A stretch of DNA of 64,000 bases, from NCBI RefSeq assembly GCF_024626525.1, contig NZ_JANJGU010000002.1:310001-374000 (forward strand), written 5' to 3'. The stretch is from Lederbergia panacisoli. GTDB taxonomy: Bacteria; Bacillota; Bacilli; Bacillales; Bacillaceae_C. The notes below the pieces were generated by a model. That model saw only the letters and a program-made list of their open reading frames with translations. It had not been told where the DNA came from and ran no database searches. A program made the translations under genes and the position numbers. Shown one piece after another: positions 43,839 through 52,888 of this stretch; within the stretch, counting starts at the first letter, position 1; every line of letters begins with the position of its first letter.

Positions 43839-44561
43839 TTAAAGGACTTTACTTAAAAATGACTGTGTTCGTTCATGCTGTGGATTGGAAAATAGCTCAT
43901 TCGGTACGTTTTCTTCCACGATATAGCCATTATCCATAAAAATGACACGGTCGCCGACTTCACGAGCAAAGCCCATTTCATGTGTTACGACAATCATCGT
44001 CATGCCTTCTTTTGCAAGCTGCTTCATAACTTCAAGTACTTCTCCAACCATCTCAGGATCTAGTGCAGACGTCGGTTCATCAAACAACATAATTTTCGGC
44101 TCCATTGCTAATGCTCTAGCGATAGCAACACGTTGTTTTTGACCTCCTGAAAGTGAATCTGGATAGGCAGAAGCTTTATCAGACAAGCCTACCTTTGCTA
44201 AAAGTTCCTTTGCTTTTTTTTCAGCATCCTCTTTTTTCATTCCTTTAACATTGATCGGAGCAAGCGTAATGTTTTGCAAAATTGTTTTATGAGGAAATAA
44301 ATTAAAATGCTGAAAAACCATTCCAACGTTTTTTCGAATTTCATTAATATCTGTCTTTTTATCCGTTAAGTCTTTTCCAGTTACAACTACTTGGCCACCA
44401 GAAACTGATTCAAGTAAATTTAAACAACGAATAAAAGTAGACTTTCCAGATCCTGAAGGGCCAATAACCACTACTACTTCCTGAGGCTTAACTTCAAGTG
44501 ATATATCTTTTAATACTTCGTTATTCCCAAAAGATTTCTTTAAATGTTTTACGGAGATCAT
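43839..44561 (-). CDS. Polar amino-acid ABC transporter ATP-binding protein
   Basis: The 240-residue ATPase has Walker [10 protein letters not shown] near residues 33-41, Q-loop [10 protein letters not shown], signature LSGGQKQR near 135, Walker [14 protein letters not shown], and the H-loop His in VTHE. The sequence is of the GlnQ/ArtR group. It powers uptake by the permease and binding protein encoded upstream. Its ATG overlaps the permease stop by 4 bases. Confidence 0.93.
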   Translation of the reverse strand: MISVKHLKKSFGNNEVLKDISLEVKPQEVVVVIGPSGSGKSTFIRCLNLLESVSGGQVVVTGKDLTDKKTDINEIRKNVGMVFQHFNLFPHKTILQNITLAPINVKGMKKEDAEKKAKELLAKVGLSDKASAYPDSLSGGQKQRVAIARALAMEPKIMLFDEPTSALDPEMVGEVLEVMKQLAKEGMTMIVVTHEMGFAREVGDRVIFMDNGYIVEENVPNELFSNPQHERTQSFLSKVL

Positions 44562-45217
44562 TCGGTCTTCAGTCTCCTTTCAATTCGATCCATTAAGTAA
44601 GTAAGTGATAACGTTAATACTAAATAAATGAGGGAAACAAAAATATAAGGCTCCCACACCCTCATATATTGTGAACCAGCAACGCGTCCCCAATACATTA
44701 ATTCAGGTGCAGCAATGATAGCCGCAAGTGACGTTTCTTTTAATAACGTAATAAATTCATTTCCAAGCGGTGGAATCATCCGTTTAATTGCCTGTGGCAA
44801 AATAACATGCCTCATTGCTTGAGCATGCGTCATTCCAAGAGAACGAGCTGCTTCTGTTTGTCCTTTATCAATGGACTGAATTCCCGCACGAAATATTTCA
44901 GAAATATAAGCTGCTGAATTTAAAGCTAAGGCGATAATAGCCGAAACGATTGGATTGGCCGGAGCCATAAAAAGTGGAACAATGGCAAAATGCATTAAGA
45001 GTATTTGTACGAGGAATGGTGTACCTCTAAAAAAGTTAATATACCAGACAAAAGGAAAGCGAATGAATGATTTGTCTGACATTTTCCCTAATCCGATGAT
45101 CAATCCTAATATAAGACCTAAAGAAATACCGGCAATTGTAAACCCAAGGGTTAATAATGTTCCTTTAATAAATAACGGTAAATAATCAATAATGATATCA
45201 AATCGAATATTTCCCAT
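44558..45217 (-). CDS. Polar amino-acid ABC transporter permease
   Basis: The 219-residue HisM/GlnP-type permease has about five helices and the EAA loop [22 protein letters not shown] near residues 140-161, which docks on the ATPase. [13 protein letters not shown] precedes it, as usual. It overlaps the ATPase gene and is separated from the binding protein gene by a hairpin, so the binding protein can be made in excess. Confidence 0.93.
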   Translation of the reverse strand: MGNIRFDIIIDYLPLFIKGTLLTLGFTIAGISLGLILGLIIGLGKMSDKSFIRFPFVWYINFFRGTPFLVQILLMHFAIVPLFMAPANPIVSAIIALALNSAAYISEIFRAGIQSIDKGQTEAARSLGMTHAQAMRHVILPQAIKRMIPPLGNEFITLLKETSLAAIIAAPELMYWGRVAGSQYMRVWEPYIFVSLIYLVLTLSLTYLMDRIERRLKTE

Positions 45218-45273
45218 GATGGCAGCTCCTCCCTTCTACATAAAAATTTTTTCCGATTGTTCATCTCATGAAA

Positions 45274-45311
45274 AGCGGCTGTCTACTGGCAAAGAGCCTG
45301 AGACAGCCACT
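45274..45311 (-). terminator. Hairpin between the binding-protein and permease genes
   Basis: On the minus strand AGTGGCTGTCT and AGACAGCCGCT pair around a 16-base loop, followed by TTTTC. It is probably a partial terminator in the operon. Confidence 0.65.
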
Positions 45312-45342
45312 ACATTAATAATAGAATCTTATTTCTATTTAA

Positions 45343-46197
45343 TCAATCTTCTTTTAAAGTCTCAATATAATTTTTTGCACCTTTTAAAGACTCAAGATCT
45401 GGTTCTTCATTAAACCACTTTTTGTATAGTTCCGTATACTTTCCATTATCGAACAATGTGTTTAATGCTTTATCAAAATCTTCTTTATAAGGGCTCCCCT
45501 TTTGGAAAGCAATCCCGTAGTATTCAGGCTTGAAGCGTTCTTTATCTTCGACTGACTGGATGTTGCTATCAGGATTTTGTTTGATATACTCCTCTGCAAC
45601 TGGCTTGTCTGTTACGGCCGCATCCACACTTCCGCTTAATAAAGCTTGGAACATTAGACCTGAAGATTCATATTTAGAAATATTTTTGGAGTTTTGGCCT
45701 ACAACTGATTCAGCTGCCTCAGCACCAGTTGTTCCGTTTTGAACTCCAACCTTTAGATTTTTCAAGTCCTCGGCATTTTTAATTTCTACATTATCCTTAA
45801 ATAAAATTAAGAATCCTTCAGATTCATAATAAGGAATGGAAAAATCATATGATTCCAAACGATCTTTTTTAATCGTAATTCCTGACATGCCGATGTCTAG
45901 ATCTTTCGTATCGAGTCCCGCTAGCATTGAATCCCAGCCTGTATTTTTCATGTCAATTTTATACCCTGCTTCTTCACCAAGAGCATGGATCAATTCAACA
46001 TCAAATCCCGTAAGTTCTCCCTTTTCAACTAATTCAAAAGGAGGAAATGTAGCTTCAGTCCCTACATGTAGTACTTTCTTTTCATTATCCTTACTTCCAT
46101 TTTTATTAGAATCGTCTTGCGATGTACCGCATGCTGCTAACAATAATGCAGAACTAGCGGCAAGCGCAAATAATGTTTTTTTGAATGAAACTTTCAT
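45343..46197 (-). CDS. Amino-acid ABC transporter substrate-binding lipoprotein
   Basis: The 284-residue protein has a lipoprotein signal peptide ending LLLAAC (Cys23) and a family 3 binding domain from HVGTEATFPPFELVEKGELTGFDVEL to KYTELYKKWFNEE. The family 3 signature GFDVELIHALGEEAG is clear. The ligand is probably a polar amino acid such as glutamine, arginine or cystine, and I cannot choose. I start at ATG 46197 with AAGGGG about 10 bases upstream; an upstream in-frame start would add a non-signal leader. Confidence 0.93.
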   Translation of the reverse strand: MKVSFKKTLFALAASSALLLAACGTSQDDSNKNGSKDNEKKVLHVGTEATFPPFELVEKGELTGFDVELIHALGEEAGYKIDMKNTGWDSMLAGLDTKDLDIGMSGITIKKDRLESYDFSIPYYESEGFLILFKDNVEIKNAEDLKNLKVGVQNGTTGAEAAESVVGQNSKNISKYESSGLMFQALLSGSVDAAVTDKPVAEEYIKQNPDSNIQSVEDKERFKPEYYGIAFQKGSPYKEDFDKALNTLFDNGKYTELYKKWFNEEPDLESLKGAKNYIETLKED

Positions 46198-46333
46198 CCT
46201 GCCAACCCCTTGTAATGTATTCAATATAAGTATAATAGCTTGTATTTTACTTGTTTACAAGTCCTTTTTATATTTTTATTTATATTACTTGCATATTTAT
46301 TCATAAACATTAACTTAAAGGCGTCTCTTCACT

Positions 46334-46780
46334 CTACAGATCACGGCTTTTATTCAACGATTGAAATAGTTTCCAAATAATGATCAAATAGAGAAAATAG
46401 CCTATGAACGAGGAACTATGATTCCATGTATTAGCATGGCTGAAAAATCCAAATTTTTCCGAAATCATTTCACCTAACGGTACGAGAAAACAAATCATTA
46501 ATATGACTATTAATCTTTCTATCTTGTTTATTTTCTTCATTAAAAGTAAATAAAGCCATGTCATAAATGGAAGGATGAAAAATGTAAAGCCAATATTTAC
46601 TGAAAAGACTTCCGGGAATGGACGAATCGGAAACTCATAATAACCATTGCTAACATAATAGAAGTCTAAAAAAGTTCCCAGCAAAGCAGCTATTGCAATC
46701 GTAACAAAATATGGGCTATGTCTATTTAAATATGATAGTTTTCGCCATTGCCGCGAGTTCGAGCTTTTCCAATGCTTCAC
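46334..46780 (-). CDS. CBO0543-like integral membrane protein
   Basis: A small membrane protein of about 148 residues with four to five hydrophobic segments (VTIAIAALLGTFLDFYYVSNG, then FTFFILPFMTWLYLLLM). It resembles the CBO0543 family of clostridial and bacillar membrane proteins of unknown function. I suggest a GTG start at 46780 because AAGGTG lies 6 bases upstream. Either this start or the ATG at 46819 overlaps the end of the DUF2515 gene. Confidence 0.6.
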   Translation of the reverse strand: MKHWKSSNSRQWRKLSYLNRHSPYFVTIAIAALLGTFLDFYYVSNGYYEFPIRPFPEVFSVNIGFTFFILPFMTWLYLLLMKKINKIERLIVILMICFLVPLGEMISEKFGFFSHANTWNHSSSFIGYFLYLIIIWKLFQSLNKSRDL

Positions 46781-47834
46781 AATAGTCACCTTCAATTTCT
46801 CCTTTGATTTTCTTTTCATCTTTTACTAAATAACGGATTACATCTGAATGAACAAACCAATCTCCTATTTCTGCAGCAGGATGTTTAACATTACTCCAAG
46901 CATTTCTCAATATGGGACTATATAATTTTGCCTCCCCTTTTTTCACGTTGCATTCTTTTAGACGACGTGAAAACCTACCAGGTATCCCTTCATTAATATC
47001 ATTAAACACATCTTTCCAATAATCTTTTCGAGAACCAGTATGGGGGTTGGAAAGAGCCCAATGAAAAATTCTTTCAAACTGATCCCCACTATGAAAAAGG
47101 ATATAATATAACCTTTTACCAAGCATAATTCTCTCGTGCAAGGAGTCAAACTGATGAAGGGTCTGCCCCAACAGGGTAATTCTTTTCCCATTATTAAAAG
47201 GAAATAGAATATGATTAAAGGACAAAATATCTTGTAAAAAAAACTGTAGAGAATTCAGAACTTTATCTTTATATTTTGGATTATGAACAATACGGTGTTC
47301 CAAATAGCTTTGTTCATTAATGACTTGAGCAATCGCAAGTACATATCGATTTTCAAATTGCCAATAATGCTCCCAATTTGCTTGCATAAAAACAGATACA
47401 TTTAAATATGGCAAAAGATAAAATAGGTTTTTATTTCTTTTTCGACATTCCTCATACAATAAGAACTGTGGAAATGCATCTTGAAAAATCAACCAATTTC
47501 CACGCTCCAAAAATGAAAAAAACACGTTTTTTGTATCATCACTCATAAGCTTTGAAACAAGGTCCCCTTTCAAATCGGTCATATTCCAACCACCATTTCT
47601 TGAAACCATATGTCCTAGGAACGCCCAATGGATATCAGGGTTACTGCAAAAAAAGTCAAGATAGGCTTGAGTTCTAGTTACATTATTTACATTCCAGCGA
47701 GCGGTTTGTGAACGAATGTTTTTGAGGATTTGCTTTTCTTCCATAGTTAGAAACATCTCGTTTATCGGAATCTTTCTTTGCATTTTTATTAAATCAGACT
47801 TTAAAATAGTTAATTCTTTCGGGAGTTTACCCAT
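46722..47834 (-). CDS. DUF2515 family protein, YppC-like
   Basis: A 370-residue soluble protein with conserved NVNNVTRTQAYLDFFCSNPDIHWAFLGHMVSRNGGWNMTD near residues 47-87 and many aromatic residues, matching the Bacillus DUF2515/YppC family as I know it. The function is unknown. No signal peptide or membrane segment is seen. The ribosome binding site is weak, and the true start might be slightly downstream. It is divergent from the triterpene cyclase gene with about 107 bases between starts. Confidence 0.75.
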   Translation of the reverse strand: MGKLPKELTILKSDLIKMQRKIPINEMFLTMEEKQILKNIRSQTARWNVNNVTRTQAYLDFFCSNPDIHWAFLGHMVSRNGGWNMTDLKGDLVSKLMSDDTKNVFFSFLERGNWLIFQDAFPQFLLYEECRKRNKNLFYLLPYLNVSVFMQANWEHYWQFENRYVLAIAQVINEQSYLEHRIVHNPKYKDKVLNSLQFFLQDILSFNHILFPFNNGKRITLLGQTLHQFDSLHERIMLGKRLYYILFHSGDQFERIFHWALSNPHTGSRKDYWKDVFNDINEGIPGRFSRRLKECNVKKGEAKLYSPILRNAWSNVKHPAAEIGDWFVHSDVIRYLVKDEKKIKGEIEGDYCEALEKLELAAMAKTIIFK

Positions 47835-47941
47835 TTTCTTTTGTTTTTTCCGAAATAAAATGATTGATCACCCCCATAAAGAATCCTTTATTTTATTGAG
47901 GAATATGTATATGGATATAAACCTAAAGGAGAGTTGTTATT

Positions 47942-49819
47942 GTGAAAAAGCATCATGTAAACCAACATATGAGAAGCATTATAGATACACTTCAAAATGA
48001 CCAATTAGCTGATGGCTCTTGGGATTATGCTTTTGATACCGGAATATCAACTGATGCTTACATGATTATTTTATTAAGAACGTTAGGAATAAATGATGAA
48101 GAGTTAATATTGGAATTAACCGAGAGAATTTTAAGTAAGCAAGAAAAAAATGGGTCATGGAAGTTATTTTACGATGAGGAAGAAGGAAATGTTACCCCGG
48201 CAGTTGAAGCCTATTATTCACTTCTTTATTCAGGCTATTATAAAAAAAATGATGAACAGCTCATGAAGGCTAGAAAGTATATATTAGATCATGGCGGTAT
48301 CGAAAAGGCACATATGTTTACGAAAATCATGCTTGCATTAACCGGACAAACTCCGCAAAGCATCCACTTTCCAGTACCGGTAGAGTTCATTCTTTTACCT
48401 CAGTCCTTTCCAATTAATTTTTTTGATATTTCTTCTTTTGGAAGAGCAAATTTAGCTCCGCTAATGATTGTAGCAGCAAAAAAATTTAGTAAAAAAACAA
48501 AAAAAAGCCCAGATTTATCAGATTTATATATTTCTAGATCTGAAGACTTTTTCAATTGGACAGAAACTCGAGATTCAAGAAACATTTTTTTAACGATTGA
48601 ACAAGGGATTAAAAGTATAATTGGCCTGCCACAACACATTCACTCATTGGCCATTCAACGGGCAAAGCAATATATGCTTGATCGTATAGAACCAGATGGC
48701 ACTTTTTATAGCTATTTCAGTGCTACTTTTTTAATGATTTTCGCTTTACTATCTTTAGGACATTCACGGAAGGATCCCATAATCGTGAATGCCGTCAAAG
48801 GCTTAAAAGCAATGAAATGTAAAATTGACGGGCATACACATATGCAATATACGACTGCGAATGTTTGGAATACATCCTTAATCAGCTTTACACTTCAAAA
48901 AGCTGGAATTTCTCCCGATGATCCAATGGTAAAAAAAGCAAATGATTATTTACTTAGTAGACAACAACATAAGTACGGGGATTGGGCGGTTCACGCACCC
49001 GGGGTCCCACCCGGTGGCTGGGGATTTTCAGATATTAACACGTTAGAGCCCGATGTGGATGATACGACCGCATCGCTAAGAGCCATTTCCCCACTCGTAC
49101 AACAAGATACCCGATACCGTGATTCCTGGGATAAAGGCGTATATTGGGTAACTTCCATGCAAAATTCAGATGGTGGCTGGCCTGCATTTGAAAGAAATGT
49201 CGACAAAAAAATATTTAATTTGTTGCCTATAGAAGGAGCAAGGTTTTTACTAGGGGATCCAAGCAGTGCAGACTTAACTGGCAGGACACTTGAATTTCTT
49301 GGGCACTATACGAATCTACCAAAAAACACAAAAATGATGGATAGAGGGAAAGACTGGATTATTAAAGATCAAAAAAAAGATGGATCATGGTATGGTCGTT
49401 GGGGAATTTGTTATATTTACGGAACATGGGCTGCAATTACGGGACTCATGGCATGTGGTGGGGACCTGAAAGACGCCAACATTCAAAAAGCCATTAAATG
49501 GTTGCAGGACATTCAAAATAAAGATGGCGGATGGGGCGAATCGTGTAAAAGTGATATCAACCATATGTATCTTCCTCTTGGAGCGAGTAATATCACCCAA
49601 ACCGCTTGGGCAGTTGATTCATTAATTGCAGTACATGAAAAGCCTACTCCAGAAATCCAAGCTGGAATTGAGTATTTAAAGGCTGCCATTTATAAGGATG
49701 ACTGGACTGTCGATTACCCGGTCGGTCAAGGAATGGGAGACGCATTTTACATTCGTTATCATAGCTATAAATATATTTTTCCTTTATTGGCTTTGGCCAA
49801 TTATGATAGGAAGTATTGA
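47942..49819 (+). CDS. sqhC: Squalene-hopene cyclase family protein, probable sporulenol synthase
   Basis: The 625-residue class II terpene cyclase has several QW repeats (for example DGSWDYAF, DGTFYSYF, DGGWPAFERN, DGSWYGRWG, DGGWGES). The protonating acid motif appears as DVDDTT near residue 370, where the family usually has DxDDTA. In B. subtilis the homologue makes the sesquarterpene sporulenol of spores. The GTG start has AAAGGAGAG 8 bases upstream. It has no partner gene downstream; the next 320 bases are repeats. Confidence 0.88.
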   Translation: MKKHHVNQHMRSIIDTLQNDQLADGSWDYAFDTGISTDAYMIILLRTLGINDEELILELTERILSKQEKNGSWKLFYDEEEGNVTPAVEAYYSLLYSGYYKKNDEQLMKARKYILDHGGIEKAHMFTKIMLALTGQTPQSIHFPVPVEFILLPQSFPINFFDISSFGRANLAPLMIVAAKKFSKKTKKSPDLSDLYISRSEDFFNWTETRDSRNIFLTIEQGIKSIIGLPQHIHSLAIQRAKQYMLDRIEPDGTFYSYFSATFLMIFALLSLGHSRKDPIIVNAVKGLKAMKCKIDGHTHMQYTTANVWNTSLISFTLQKAGISPDDPMVKKANDYLLSRQQHKYGDWAVHAPGVPPGGWGFSDINTLEPDVDDTTASLRAISPLVQQDTRYRDSWDKGVYWVTSMQNSDGGWPAFERNVDKKIFNLLPIEGARFLLGDPSSADLTGRTLEFLGHYTNLPKNTKMMDRGKDWIIKDQKKDGSWYGRWGICYIYGTWAAITGLMACGGDLKDANIQKAIKWLQDIQNKDGGWGESCKSDINHMYLPLGASNITQTAWAVDSLIAVHEKPTPEIQAGIEYLKAAIYKDDWTVDYPVGQGMGDAFYIRYHSYKYIFPLLALANYDRKY

Positions 49820-50144
49820 TTTGAAACAGAAACCACGCAATTGAGATCTGAAGCGGGAAAATAGTTATGTTTATCCACATGGAATATTCAAAGTGACCTT
49901 GACCATGCAAAAAGCGATGGAGTTGTCCGATTGAAGCGTTCAAAGTCCCCATAATCACTAAAAAAGCAGCGGAACTGTCCTATTAAAGCGGTTAAAGTGC
50001 CAGTGGTCATGCATTAATCTCTGGAGCTGTCCGATTGAAGTGTTAATAAAATCATAATCTTATACACATAAAATAAAAAGTACAAAAGCAGCAAGTGGAA
50101 AAATTCCCACTTGCTATTTCTTTTGATATATTTTTTCTCTGTCC
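49820..50144. other. Gene-free stretch with repeats
   Basis: Between the cyclase stop and the end of the alpha-galactosidase remnant there is no credible gene. The tandem repeats at 49913-50044 fill its centre. At 50084-50115 GCAGCAAGTGG...CCCACTTGCT forms a hairpin that probably terminates the alpha-galactosidase message on the minus strand. Confidence 0.65.
49913..50044. repeat. Degenerate tandem repeats, period about 52-53 bp
   Basis: Copies begin at 49913, 49966 and 50018, each with a core like GGAGCTGTCCGATTGAAGCG followed by TTNAAAGT. A weaker fourth copy may precede at about 49860. The AGCGGAACTGTCC core recalls the AGCGGAATTTCTCCG core at 36594-36781, which has a similar spacing. Confidence 0.6.
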
Positions 50145-50270
50145 TTAAACTAGATCAATCAACAGGACATGCGATTCCCACTTTTCATCAACATGTATTG
50201 AGATTCCATTTGTCATTAGCTCTTCACCAGAGTATACTTCTACACTATTTGCATCAATATTTTTCAAACG
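50145..50270 (-). pseudogene. Cut-off C-terminal end of the alpha-galactosidase
   Basis: Directly after the TAA at 50271-50273 the same frame continues for 41 codons, reading RLKNIDANSVEVYSGEEL then MTNGISIHVDEKWESHVL, before a second TAA at 50145. This is typical C-terminal beta-domain sequence of GH36 enzymes (SGEELMTNGI and a final ESHVLLI), so the stop looks like a Tyr codon changed to TAA. Confidence 0.8.
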
Positions 50271-52058
50271 TTAATCGGCATTTTTATTAAGTCCGAAAAA
50301 CTTAAAGTTTCTCGTCTTATCATTGTCATCCATACAAAAAATGAAAACGATACTTTTATCCCTATCCGGCATGACGTACTGATATGCACTCCATAAATCT
50401 CCGTCTACTCCATTATTCATAGTTTGTCCTGATAATCTATATAAATCGGCATTTAAAATAAATGGAAAGACTTTCTCTTTATAAAATTGAATATCTTTTT
50501 TTAGCTTTTTGATAACATCTTTATTGTAAGTGGACAAGGGATGGGAAAGTCCGAAGCGATGAACCATACCGGCTCGCACATGAAAATCTAATTGTTTTTT
50601 AGTACATAATTCCAAGTCAAGTGGCGGAAAATGATACCCTCCTTCATTTTTTTCCCTTGATTTGGACCACATCCAGTGTAATATATTGGACGATGCTAGT
50701 AATATAGATGAAGCCCAAAACGACTGGAATTTATGAAAAGAATAATCCGGATCACTTAGAAAATTTAAATGGGTTTGTTTCATAATTCCTAAATCTGTAC
50801 GTAGACCACCTGATGAGCAGTTTTCCAAAATGATGTTTGGATGTTTTTCACGAATACGACTAAGAACTTGATAATATCCATTATAATGTTCGAGCAGCCC
50901 GTCGCCAGAATCATGACCGTGATCACAACGATTACAACCCGCTCCCGGATTTAGATTAAAATCCAACTTAATCCAATCACACCCATAATCAGTGATGATT
51001 GGATCGAGAATTGTAAATGCCCATTCCTGTGCTTCCCGATTACCATAGCAAATATACCCCAAGTCCTCATCGTCCCGCATTGCCGGAAGTGATGGATGTG
51101 TCTCCCTTATTCTTGCCAGTTTCCCTAGTCCCTCTATTTCGCACCAAAATCCAAACTTCATTCCTTTATCATGAACATAATTGGCTAAAGCTTTAATTCC
51201 TGATGGAAATCTTGACGTATTGACTAGTTCCCAGTCTCCACGCCAATCAAACCAATGACTCTCTGAATCACTTGGACCGAACCAGCCTGCATCTAACGTA
51301 CAAACATCAATACCGATTTCCTTAGCCACATCCACATTCGCCTTAAACACTGCTTCATTTATATCTAAGTCCTCATACTTCCACCAATGATTCCATTCTA
51401 CAAGTGGGTCTTCTAATAACTCATTTTTAGGATATATAAAATGTTTTCCATAAGAAGATAATTCATTAGATAATATGTTCATATCTTTAGAAGCTGTTTT
51501 AGCAACAAGCACATGGATACTTTCTAGTTTTTCCTGTGGCCCTACCGTTTTTGATAATTCCCAGTTGGAAAGACCTCCACTTATAGTCAAAACATCTACA
51601 TTCGGCTCAAATCGCAAAATCCAGTTTCCTGACCAAGCTACTGTATATAAAGATAATTTTTCCTTACCCTCTAGTAATACAAATGGGTGGATAGCTTCGG
51701 AGGAACGCCCTGCCCTAGATTCCAGAATGAGCGGCTTTGTAAGCTCATTATTAACTGGATGATACTCATTTCCCCAGCCACTTTTAAAATACTTAATATT
51801 TTTTTGGGAAAAAGGTATTTGATCATATATCGTATCGATTCTTTCAATAATAAGGTATTCGTTTGAAGTGTTTTCGATAACTAGCCAACGTTCTTCCACA
51901 CTTTTGAACTTTTTTATATGATAATGAACTGTGAACTCCTTGCCGATAAATTTTGTTACCTCATTAATACTTCCATCAGAATGATGAACCTGCTGCGAAG
52001 TTTGTATAAAAGCTTCTACTGTGAACCATTTTCCATTACATAAAATCCCAAAGGTCAT
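50271..52058 (-). CDS. Alpha-galactosidase (GH36/GH27 clan), truncated by an in-frame stop
   Basis: The 595-residue product has an N-terminal beta domain and a TIM barrel. DAGWF lies near residue 255. The nucleophile is in DWIKLDFNLN near residue 364, and the acid/base Asp is in NCSSGGLRTDLG near 419. It should release galactose from melibiose- or raffinose-type sugars. The barrel is intact, but the last 41 residues of the C-terminal sheet lie beyond a TAA in the same frame, so activity may be lost or reduced. No signal peptide, so it is cytoplasmic. GGTGAT precedes the ATG. Confidence 0.87.
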   Translation of the reverse strand: MTFGILCNGKWFTVEAFIQTSQQVHHSDGSINEVTKFIGKEFTVHYHIKKFKSVEERWLVIENTSNEYLIIERIDTIYDQIPFSQKNIKYFKSGWGNEYHPVNNELTKPLILESRAGRSSEAIHPFVLLEGKEKLSLYTVAWSGNWILRFEPNVDVLTISGGLSNWELSKTVGPQEKLESIHVLVAKTASKDMNILSNELSSYGKHFIYPKNELLEDPLVEWNHWWKYEDLDINEAVFKANVDVAKEIGIDVCTLDAGWFGPSDSESHWFDWRGDWELVNTSRFPSGIKALANYVHDKGMKFGFWCEIEGLGKLARIRETHPSLPAMRDDEDLGYICYGNREAQEWAFTILDPIITDYGCDWIKLDFNLNPGAGCNRCDHGHDSGDGLLEHYNGYYQVLSRIREKHPNIILENCSSGGLRTDLGIMKQTHLNFLSDPDYSFHKFQSFWASSILLASSNILHWMWSKSREKNEGGYHFPPLDLELCTKKQLDFHVRAGMVHRFGLSHPLSTYNKDVIKKLKKDIQFYKEKVFPFILNADLYRLSGQTMNNGVDGDLWSAYQYVMPDRDKSIVFIFCMDDNDKTRNFKFFGLNKNAD

Positions 52059-52124
52059 ATTATCACCACATTTATTAGATTAATAGAATGAATTTTATTA
52101 TATAAAAGAACTTTTAAGTATATT

Positions 52125-52877
52125 TTAAAAATCTCTTACATCCACAACAGCCACGAGTTCATTAAAATCATCACTATGAATAACTTGAATAAGTTTCTTG
52201 GCGGTATTTTCCGGCGAACTTAGCATGCCTTGTTTTTTATACTCTACAAAGCGATCTATCAATTCAAAATCTTCCTTATCGCTTTCTCGAATCCTACCTT
52301 GCATGCCTGTATCTATAATTCCAGGGGCAATGGAAATGATCTTGACTCCATTTGGCACACTTTTTTGTTCCTCGGAAACGACTCGCGTATAATGATCAAG
52401 TCCTGCCTTTCCAGCGCAGTAACTGCTCCAACCCGAATATGGATTTCTACCTGCACCTGAAGAAATATTGATGACTTTTTTGGGAATCTGGTAACTATGT
52501 AATTGTTTAATAAATGCTGATGTTAATATCATTGGAGCAGTTAAATTAACGGCGATGCTCTTTATAATAGCACCTGAGTCATTATCTTCTGTTCGCCCTA
52601 TCGGGTCGATCACTCCGGCATTATTTATTAAAGTAAGGGATTGGGGCTGCTCGGACATATGACGAATCATTTCTTCCATTAATCCCTCTAAACCGGAATT
52701 ATTAGCCAAGTCGTATTCAAGAAAAACCAGCTTACTGTTTCTTTCATTCGCAAGATGAATGAGATCTTCACTTTTCGTCCGCGCTACACATACAATCAAG
52801 TTATTTTCTTGCAACAACTCCTTGCATAATGCGTGACCGATGCCTTTTGAAGCACCCGTAATAAAATAAACGTGCAT
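52125..52877 (-). CDS. SDR family protein, benzil/sepiapterin reductase-like
   Basis: A 250-residue SDR with TGASKGIG near residues 7-14, NNAGVID near 86, and an intact INISSGAG...YCAGK active site. VYFITGASKGIGHALCKELL and the C-terminal DVRDF resemble the YueD/benzil reductase and sepiapterin reductase group, which reduce aromatic diketones or pteridines with NADPH. The natural substrate is unknown. It follows the permease gene by 11 bases, so the two are likely one operon. Confidence 0.8.
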   Translation of the reverse strand: MHVYFITGASKGIGHALCKELLQENNLIVCVARTKSEDLIHLANERNSKLVFLEYDLANNSGLEGLMEEMIRHMSEQPQSLTLINNAGVIDPIGRTEDNDSGAIIKSIAVNLTAPMILTSAFIKQLHSYQIPKKVINISSGAGRNPYSGWSSYCAGKAGLDHYTRVVSEEQKSVPNGVKIISIAPGIIDTGMQGRIRESDKEDFELIDRFVEYKKQGMLSSPENTAKKLIQVIHSDDFNELVAVVDVRDF

Positions 52878-52888
52878 ACACTTCTCTC

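Noticed and set aside
49913-50044. CRISPR array
   Set aside because: Three diverged copies where the similarity runs into the spacers, so it is a decaying tandem repeat rather than repeat-spacer units.
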